A stretch of DNA of 64,000 bases, taken from Siniperca chuatsi. Lineage: Eukaryota > Chordata > Actinopteri > Centrarchiformes > Sinipercidae. Below are positions 56,481 to 64,000 of the stretch, in pieces; the stretch's first letter is position 1, and every line of letters starts with the position of its first letter. Both the position numbers and the translations under genes were made by a program. The notes under the pieces were generated by a model. The model did no database searches, was not told the DNA's origin, and worked only from the letters and a program-made list of their open reading frames with translations. The DNA is taken from positions 2,744,001-2,808,000 of the forward strand of contig NC_058045.1 in the NCBI RefSeq assembly GCF_020085105.1, written 5' to 3'.

Positions 56481-56507
56481 TTCTCAAGTGAGAAAATGAA
56501 AGTAGTG
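56468..56507. repeat. Perfect 19-bp inverted repeat (hairpin)
   Basis: cactactttcattttctca (56468-56486) is separated by AG from its exact reverse complement (56489-56507). It covers the start of the hAT reading frame. With only two bases between the arms it can form a hairpin or cruciform. Confidence 0.9.
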
Positions 56508-57179
56508 CGTTAGCTAAGAAACTCCCCTCTTCTTGCCGACTGTAAATTCCAAGACAGTGTTGGTGCCAGACGTCACAGACAGATAGCCAATCAACTCTGA
56601 AATATGAAATGACGGTGAAAGATGATCAAATTTGTGTGATCTATATTGAATACACTAACACTCTGAGCATGCATATTCATATTTTCCCACGTACAATACA
56701 CATTGCATTGTGAGAGAGGGGCTAGCCCCACATTCAGGCCACCATAGGCCTACTGTGGACACGAATCGGGGTAATGCAGTCTGAAGCAGCAAGGCAGGGA
56801 CCAATAAACATAAACTAAAATCCTAACACAAATGATATGCAATTTAGGACGATCTATGCCATATTCATAGATAATAAATTATAGCAGATAATAATCTTTG
56901 AGAATTAATAATATAATTTGTTTGCACAGTTCTTTCTGGTGACAACAGGTGGGGCTATGCTACTGTCTGTAATCTATTTTACAAACAGACAAGACATTCT
57001 CTTTACAAAGGTAACACAGTTAGCACAAGTCAATGTGGGCTTGTAAATTGAAAACAGTATGTTGAAGAGTTTTGGAAGGAGGAAAAAACAAAGCTGCACT
57101 GGCCCCTAAAGATTTTTTGGATATGATATAAAGTAGCAACATCTAATAAGTTATCTTAGTGAGCTATGCAGAGAGTGGA

Positions 57180-57904
57180 TAATAAAGTAGATAAAGAGAA
57201 AAGTGCAGATTAAAATAGAAAAAGAATAGAGAGTGAGCAGGGATATGGGATATCTACCTGGAGTACTTTTTCCAAAACCTTATGAACCTCCTACCAGAAA
57301 GAACCTAATAATGGGCAAGACCATAATATATGGTAATTATTTGCCTCTGAAGACCTACAGTCTCCAGCAGCTGGAGGATTTGGTGTAATGACATTTTTGA
57401 ACAGGAATAATAAAGAACCTAATGAGATTTTTTCCAATAAATCTCTCCAGCTGAGCATGAAGTTTTTCACATTGTAACTCACATACATTCTCCCATTCCT
57501 CCTCCGGTGTACTTAGATTACCCTCTCTTTCCCATTTTTGTTTTACATACAATGAGTTACAGTTTGTTTGTTGTAAACCCCTTTCCTTCATTAACTGCTC
57601 AATATAACTGCCTGATTTCTGAAAATCTGTAAAAAAAAAATCATTATTAATCAAGCCATACTGCATCCCCAGATTTTGAAAAATTTTACATACATACCTC
57701 AGATGTAGAAAGGTCCCTTACTATGGCCAAATGAATATGATGATGAAAACTGATACAGAACTGATTAAAGCCCATTCTTTTTAGTTTAGCATGCTCTGTC
57801 TTGCAAAAATGCGACTTGGACTTCAGTGTGAATAATATTTTACTTTTCTTGATTGGACTGAGTAAACCATTCACCTTATAAGTTACAAATTTAACTGCTT
57901 GCAT
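57180..57904 (-). pseudogene. L1-type LINE relic, internally deleted
   Basis: On -, 57904-57690 reads VKFVTYKVNGLLSPIKKSKI, the start of the L1 ORF2 apurinic endonuclease. At 57666-57291 it reads LSTPEEEWENVCELQ, then KNLIRFFIIPVQKCHYTKSS and NNYHILWSCPLLGSFW, the Cys/His C-terminal end of ORF2. All of the reverse transcriptase is missing between them. Stops and frame changes are present. Confidence 0.7.
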
Positions 57905-57929
57905 TTGCAGTCCGTCTTCACCAGAAAAA

Positions 57930-58510
57930 TGTCCGATTCAATTCAATTTATTTCAGTTCAGGGGGGGAAGCACAATGCAAAGACCACATAGAATTTGTAT
58001 TTATTTATTTATTTTTTAAATAGTAGAATAGTAATTGTAGTGTTAATATTAATAAATTAGTAATAATAGGAATGATAGCTATAGGAAAAATAATGTCAGT
58101 ATTAGTAACAGAGCCAATAACAACAACTGTAGTAGCAGTTGTCGAGCAGGAACATGGGGGCAGCAGGTGGCCCACAACCACAGATCCAGTCTCTGCAGCT
58201 CCAGAGGCAGAAATACCTGCTGAAAGCGACAGAAGGAGAGGAGAGAAACGAGAAAGCACAGGACTACGGGAGAGAAGATGTTGAGTTAGTAATGTAATGG
58301 GATAAAAATGCATACAGATGGAGAGGGAGAGAAGGAGAGAGGAAAGAGAGAAAAGATGTTGAGTTAGTAATGTAATGGGATAAAAATGTATACAGATGGA
58401 GAGGGAAAGAAAGACAGAGGAAAGAGGCGCATCATGGGCGCATCTCCCGGCAGTCTAGGCCTATAGCAGCATAACTAAGGGATGGTTCAGGACTCACCCA
58501 AGCCGAGAGA
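57930..58510 (-). mobile_element. LINE family A 3' UTR fragment
   Basis: Collinear with 600-1025 (agcacaatgcaaagaccaca, gggcagcaggtggcccacaa, ggcctatagcagcataacta). It contains an internal ~70-bp duplication (gagaaaagatgttgagttag near 58275 and 58345). It is non-coding. Confidence 0.75.
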
Positions 58511-60426
58511 TTCACCCAAGCTCGAGAGGACTCACCCAAGCTCGATCTCTCATACGCATACATTTCACTTGCATATGCAGTGAAATGCTGTACTGTAAGG
58601 CCCCACTGTCATAAAGGAGAGCAGCGTTGCAACACTAGCAGGCTGAGGTGAACAATAAAGAGTAGACTACACTAAAGAAAGGATCGGATTCTGATCCGCT
58701 TTTAGCTGATCGAGATTAAAATATGCCTGGATCAGCCCCTGATAAGGATTCTTAGGATTGGCTCTGGACATGTCTAGTAAGAAGAACAGTAAGAGCTAAA
58801 CAGTTAAATTCCATTTGTCGGGTCTGCTTTTTGACCCTAAACAAGCCCCAATGGAAAGAGGGCTTAGTGGGAGAGCCTCTCCTTTAACTAATTACTTCGT
58901 CCACGTAATATTTCAAAATGACTTCCCAAAAAGAGTACAGAAAATGTATTTTCTTTTTCATTTCATGTACTGTTTACTGTACATGGAATGTTTATTGTTA
59001 ATATTTTTGTGTATTAATTACAATATCATATATTCTGACACTGTATTATTGTATTACTATTATGTATTATTTATCATATGTTGACACTTCATTTATGTAT
59101 ATGCTTTGGCAACACGGTTAAATCAAAATGGCATGCCAATGAAGCCTCAATGAATTTGGGGGGCAACACCAGACATCACTGTAAAAGGATTCAGACCCCC
59201 ATTTGATCACCCTTGATGAACACTTCCACCTAGAGGTCATTTGCTAAAAAAAAATCTTCTAGTGACATGTTTCGTTCAAGCTGCTTAGCAGCAATAGTAC
59301 ACATAATACATTATTACATATATTTTTTGGCATCTTATGGGTCATGAGTTGTGGCTGAGTCAACATCTGAGAGCTTATCTTCATTTTTCTTGCGCTTTTC
59401 TTTCTTTCTTTTTAAGTTGATTTAACTTGAATAGTGTTGTTTTTGTTTTTGCCAAACAATACAATTTGATGGGAAAAATTATCTCAGTGAAATGCTAAAT
59501 ATAGTTACATTTTTGCATTTCACTGATTTTATTGTTTATTTTGTATTGTATTTTTCAACAAAGAAAACACAGCTCTGTGTGACAATTCAAAATATAAAAT
59601 AGTAATAACACATGTAATACAGTGCTATTATACACAATACCAGAAAGGTAGTGGTTGCGGTCTAAGGCTTTTTAGTCCTTCCCTAAGGGACAACACTGAT
59701 GGGTCAGGGAGGGATCCTGAAACAAATTAAACATAAAAAAAACAAATGTTAAAAGTACAAGTATTAAATTCATCATCCATCCACACTTCTCTTGCAAGTT
59801 AAAATTGGTAACATACAACAATATGATCATGATTACACAGCCAACAGTATGACAGTAAAATAATAATGACCATCACCTGTGTATGCTTGATAGAGCGTTG
59901 ATTTACATATACTTCCAGCAGATGACTTTGGTTTCTTAACCACTAAGTCCTGAACAGGACTTAGATTAACAGATCCCCTGAGAATGATAGAGAAAAGCAG
60001 CCATGATTGTGTGATAATGCCTTGCTTTAATATATCATCAGTTATTGTCATAGGTTTTTCACAGTGTTGCACAAAGTTACTTGTGCTTGTGCAGGCCATA
60101 GATGGTGGTATCGCCTTCACCTGCATCGTGCTGTAATGGGCACTCTGAAACAGCATGGCCACAAGATGGTGGCATTCCACTCATGTAACACACCTGCTGC
60201 TACAAGAGGAGAGGGTGGGGATGATAATTACACAGAGCAGGAACAGGACGGCAGAATAACTCACTCAAAACACGAAGGTGTGAATAAAAGGGAGAATATG
60301 GCATGACGCGTGGGTGCGCACAGCAAGCGCACGTACACACACTCACACACACAGTGAACTTATGTTAGAAGAGCAGTATGGACGGCCGTTACGCACTGTG
60401 ACATTCCCAATGCTCTTACAAATATG

Positions 60427-61200
60427 TTAAGAGAGAGCCTCAGCATATGACAGCTTGCGGTGCATGTATCGGCTCTCTACAGCGATGACTGTGTGTGTGT
60501 AACGTGCCCAGAGCTGACAGTGTGTCGCTGGTTGTTCAAGCACGTTCAATACTGAATGAGTCAGGGAAAAACCAGATGTATCACGCAGATAGAACCAAAT
60601 AAAAGGACATGGTAAAGCCCATGATGCCACTGTACATATGTCTTCCACAGCCATCCCTCTGAAGAGAACTGTGGAGGAGGACAAAGCCCTCATAGAGTGG
60701 GCATGAATGCCATGCTTTCTGTAATGCACAAACAGCTGCTGCGTCTGTCTGAAAACTGCCGTGTGGGCAACATAATGGGACAACGCGCGTACCGGACAGA
60801 GGCAATATGATGTTTCTTCCATCTCATTTCTGTGAGGAGGAGGGAAAACACCCTCCAGGGAAATAACTCTTGATCTGAAAGAGCTAGTTATGACTTTGGG
60901 CAGGATTCAGCCTCAAAGAGTGCGTAAAACCAGGGGCAAATCCCATTGTGGTGCCAAAGAGCACATGACAGGTCACTGTCTTCTGACTCCTTTCAGAAAA
61001 CACTTAACTAGCGGATGCACAAAGACAGATCTCTCTTCATTGTCTTCATGACAGGACAAGATGGCTGCAACATATGTTTTCACTGTAGATAGAGCCAAAT
61101 TTCTATCCACTAACAGCTGGAAGAAAGTCAACACAGGAGACAGAGGGTACGATGTGGGATCTGTATCCCTCTCCACGCACCAGCGCTAAAAAGCAGACCA
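60427..61200 (-). pseudogene. Tyrosine recombinase of the DIRS-type element
   Basis: The N-terminal core-binding part is at 61176-60973 (TFFQLLVDRNLALSTVKTYV, AAILSCHEDNEERSVFVHPL). The catalytic half is at 60822-60427 (CPVRALSHYVAHTAVFRQTQ, HAHSMRALSSSTVLFRGMAV, EDICTVASWALPCPFIWFYL). HSMR carries a catalytic His/Arg pair and FYL carries the expected tyrosine. The position where relatives usually have His (W-x-x-P-H) reads Cys here. A stop and frame change separate the two halves. Confidence 0.75.
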
Positions 61201-61259
61201 TTTCGCTGCGTAAGAGGCAGTAGTAGATGGAGTGCTGAATGCGCCCTGAATAGTGCGTA

Positions 61260-62700
61260 CTACAGACCTAACCGTTCCAAGTGCTCCCATTCAGGGGCCA
61301 AACCCACAGACCCTGGCCTACCACTGGAAAGTATAGGATTGAGCTGTCCAGCTGGGAGAGCACGTCTCTGTGCCACGGCAGTTGCCATGGTTTTCCTGAC
61401 AGCAGCTGAATCATTGATGGAAACCATGAGGTGCGCGTGTGCTCTGAGGCCACTAGAATGACCACTAACTTCTCCAGAATGTGCGCTAAAAGGAGAGGAA
61501 TTAGGGGAACTGGGGGGAAAGCGTAAAGGAGAGCTTTGGGCCACGGCCGGTGGGAGAAGGCATCCACTCCCAGTGGGGGAGCGTCCTATGCCACTGTGCA
61601 TTTTCTTGTGAGGACAGATCTGCCTCCGCTCTCCCAAACTTGTCCCACAATGTTTGAATAAGTGTGGGATTCAGCCTCCACTTGTTTTGAGAAGGACCTC
61701 TGCGTGACATCAGATCCGTGGCTAAGTTCTGTTTGCCCAGGATATATGGATGGAGAGTAGGTTCGTGTGTGACCACAGCAGGAGGCTTCTGGCCATTTCC
61801 AGCAGCCGAGCTGAGCGCACACCACCCTGGCGATTTATATAAGCTGCAGCTGTCTTGTTGTCTGTCTTCACCACCACATGTTTGTCTTTCAACAGTGAAA
61901 CAAAGTGTTTCAGCACTTTCAGCACTGTAGACAGCTCCAGGCAGTTTATGTGGAGAGATGGAGGCTCTGGCCACTTTCCTTCCACAACTTGACTGACACA
62001 TTCCTCCCCATCCTATGAGAGACGCGTCTGTGTACCGATATGTGTTACATAGCTCTCCCGAGGGGAACCCCAGCTGACAGAACGTGAGGGGTTTTCCAAT
62101 ACATCAGGTTCGACTGTAGGGAGGGAGGGACCATCATCATGCGCAACTTGTGACGAATCGGGTCGAGGCGGAGATGGCCAAACCATCTCTGGAGTTTTCT
62201 CATGTAAAGAAGACTCAGAGGAACTACTACATGGCTGCTGACATCATGCCCAGCAGGCGCATCACAGACAGAGCCGTGACCACTTTGTGAGGTGCGATGT
62301 GCAACAGGAGAGAGCTGAGCGCTTCCAGCCTGGCTGGGGACAGCCTGGATGAATCCAGACACACTCCCAGATAGATTATTGATTGGGAGGGGAGGGGGGA
62401 GCTCTTTCGACAGTTTATGGCAAATGGTGATTCACAAGCTCCACCGTGTGGAGCGCTGCGCTTTCCCTGGAGGACATCATCATGATCAGATTGTCCAGAT
62501 AGAATGAAACTTTGATTCCTCTCCTGCGTAACGGGTCCAAGGCCGTTTCCACACATTTGGAGAAGGTGCATGGAGCCGAGAATAACCGAATGGCAAACAG
62601 TTACTGTACTGTACTAACAGTACTGAAACTGGACTCCTCTGAAAGAGAAGCGCAGGAATTTCCTGTGCCTAGGGATGATGGGAACATGAAATTAAGCGTC
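61260..62700 (-). pseudogene. Reverse transcriptase/RNase H of the DIRS-type element
   Basis: From right to left: HRKFLRFSFRGVQFQY (about 62620-62680), then a YLDNLIMM stretch near 62480-62500 where an active RT has Y-x-D-D. IYLGVCLDSSRLSPARLEAL follows, with VTALSVMRLLGMMSAAM and LYMRKLQRWFGHLRLDPIRH. RNase H then reads HINCLELSTVLKVLKHFVSL, VVVKTDNKTAAAYINRQGG and LLSIHISWANRT (61720-61985). The C-terminal part continues to about 61260. The second catalytic aspartate is replaced by asparagine and several frameshifts occur. Confidence 0.78.
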
Positions 62701-62807
62701 TTTTTTATTCATTTTGCCATCCACTGTTTCATTGAAAGCAGACTTTGAGCACACTGAGCAGTGCTCTGAAAGTGGGTGAGCAAACATCTGAGGAGCCTGT
62801 GTGGACA

Positions 62808-63720
62808 TTACATGAAAGAGCCCTCCCTGTGTGAATGTCTGCTTGACACAGCCAATGGGAGGGCAGGGCCGAAAAGGCTGCTGCGGTGTGTGGGTGTCAG
62901 TAGAAAACTCGAAACACTCATTATCTGAATCAGATTCATGCCATGGTGAAAAACCTCCACTAATGCATATTGATGAGTGTGTGGGGAGGCTGCAGAGAGG
63001 AGAGAGGACAACTGATTGTTAGGAAACTGCTCTTTATTGACAGGTAGTTGGCTCTGAGGACATGATGAGGCTCTGCTCCAAGAGGTGTGTCTCTTCACCT
63101 TCCTCGGTCACTTCCTATATGTGAGTGACTGCCTGCTGGAGGAGCGGACCAAAGAGCCTGTCGGGGCTGATGGGGCCATCCAACAAGCCTTTTCTGATTG
63201 GCTCGGAAAGCTGAGACATGTGGAGCCAAATGTTGTGCTACAGCATGGTCATCCATGCCATGATCCATGCCTGTGCCACTGTCGAAGCCATGGAGAGTGT
63301 CAGGACAGCTGCCATTGCCTTCCCAATCTCACTTGCCAGATCAGGAGGGAGTGCCCCGGGCTGAGCTGCAATAGAGGACGTGGATGAGGTGAGCAGCGAG
63401 ATGTTGTTGATGGCCGCTGCTGTCTGAGCGGCGTACTGATGAGCACAGTCAGTGAGGTGGGCGGTGACCTGATCATGAAGAGAAGGCAGTGTAGGCTTTC
63501 GTCTGCCGAAAAAGGTTACTTTAGGAAGCAAAATGGAAGCTAGACTAGGTTCCAATGTGTCCAGGTGTTTATACCATGGATGCAGACCTGAGAGAGGCCC
63601 ATGTAGGTCACAAGGGTGCGAAAGAAACTCTTCATGAAGACATGGGGCTTTTGAAGAGAGTTCAGCAGGACATTCAGGGTGACTGCGACGTTCACATAAT
63701 ATAGTACAAGCCAAGTTAGC
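62808..63720 (-). pseudogene. Gag-like ORF1 of the DIRS-type element
   Basis: A 158-codon frame at 63714-63238 contains TFFGRRKPTLPSLHDQVTAH, LTDCAHQYAAQTAAAINNIS and ASEIGKAMAAVLTLSMAST, in the place of the first ORF of DIRS elements. After a stop at 63238 further frames run to 62808. I identify it mainly by position and general resemblance to fish DIRS ORF1. Confidence 0.6.
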
Positions 63721-64000
63721 CCTCCGAGCTAATGCGTGCTAAATTCACCACTTCTAAGCAGAAGGCAGAAGATAACATTATCTCTTTCTCCAGGCAGCTG
63801 CCTCCATCTCACTGAGACTCACCCTGGGTCTGGGTCCGCAACTGCCTATACTCATCACAGACATCTTATCCGTGCGGACAGAACGACTTGACGTTGTGGA
63901 ATGATTTTACGGAGAGCAGCGTGAAAGCGAGGAGCGTGAAAGCGAGCAGCGCTCACTCTGCAGCTACTTCTGGGGACTGAAATTTCCCCAAAAGTACACT

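Larger units (their letters stand above)
54345..64000. other. Probable anoctamin intron to window edge
   Basis: No further anoctamin exon could be recognised. The stretch holds a GA-rich tract (about 54580-54620), a hAT relic (54895-56507), an L1 relic (57180-57904), a LINE A fragment (57930-58510) and a DIRS-type element from about 60300. The parts 56510-57180 and 58510-60300 are AT-rich with nothing recognised. Confidence 0.5.
60300..64000 (-). mobile_element. DIRS-type tyrosine-recombinase retrotransposon, probably incomplete
   Basis: In minus orientation it has a gag-like ORF, a combined RT/RNase H and a tyrosine recombinase, the DIRS order. DIRS elements use a recombinase rather than an integrase and leave no target duplication. 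The 5' end is at or past the window edge and terminal repeats were not identified. All ORFs carry frame damage. Confidence 0.8.

Noticed and set aside
54345..64000. Search for the third and later anoctamin exons
   Set aside because: No segment resembling the next conserved anoctamin block (HAPW-containing) was found; transposons fill the stretch. The exon is presumably beyond the window.
1..64000. CRISPR arrays or bacterial operons
   Set aside because: No evenly spaced direct repeats with unique spacers, no ribosome-binding sites and no gene clusters. All features are those of a fish genome.

Overview
This window is nuclear DNA of a ray-finned (teleost) fish. Genes are split by long introns with GT/AG boundaries, intergenic DNA is dominated by transposons, and the element mix is typical of teleosts: L2, L1 and R4/Dong-type LINEs, Ty3/gypsy LTR elements, a DIRS-type tyrosine-recombinase element, a Polinton/Maverick, a hAT transposon and tRNA-derived SINEs. 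No bacterial or organellar signal was seen. All calls come from reading the sequence; no database search was run.

Only two host genes can be supported, both on the + strand. The first is a complete carbohydrate (keratan sulfate Gal-6) sulfotransferase of the chst1 type. It has five coding exons (12154-12501, 19278-19491, 19623-19849, 25039-25256, 26195-26531) whose phases join cleanly into a 447-residue protein. The second is the 5' end of an anoctamin, closest to ano1. It has a candidate first coding exon (47466-47570) and a confident second exon (53952-54344); the rest lies past the right edge.

Layout. 1-8.3 kb: a local repeat array broken by a LINE, then a decayed gypsy pol on the - strand into which a second gypsy-type element (3611-6681) inserted with a clean 5-bp target duplication. 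8.3-12.1 kb: mostly unassigned, with a candidate 5' noncoding exon near 10.2 kb and a LINE tail next to a (TC)n tract. 12.1-26.5 kb: chst1; intron 1 holds an R4/Dong-type LINE ending on a (TA)n palindrome plus an L2-like LINE, and intron 3 holds a 3.5-kb block of diverged repeats, a SINE/L2 chimera, a SINE and a MITE-like element. 26.5-34.7 kb: a SINE with a 27-bp target duplication, a 5'-truncated L2 with an 18-bp target duplication, LINE debris and a gypsy gag that runs into a GC-rich minisatellite.

34.75-43.65 kb: a decayed Polinton/Maverick. DNA polymerase B, ATPase and late-gene remnants lie on +, and penton-like, pVI-like, major capsid and protease remnants lie on -. The two arms converge on a later gypsy/chromodomain element (38865-40915). 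43.6-54.4 kb: the ano1-like 5' region with a TIR-bounded element and inverted minisatellite arrays. 54.4-64 kb: probable ano1 intron with a broken hAT transposase, an L1 remnant, LINE tails and a DIRS-type element that runs to the window edge.

The Polinton is the richest non-host system here. It is clearly a pseudogenised relic, and I do not see an integrase in it. Nothing in the window amounts to a proven new system. The best leads are the intron-rich chst1, the phase-matched exons upstream of the Polinton polymerase, the TA-cored palindrome at the LINE end, and the inverted minisatellite pair.
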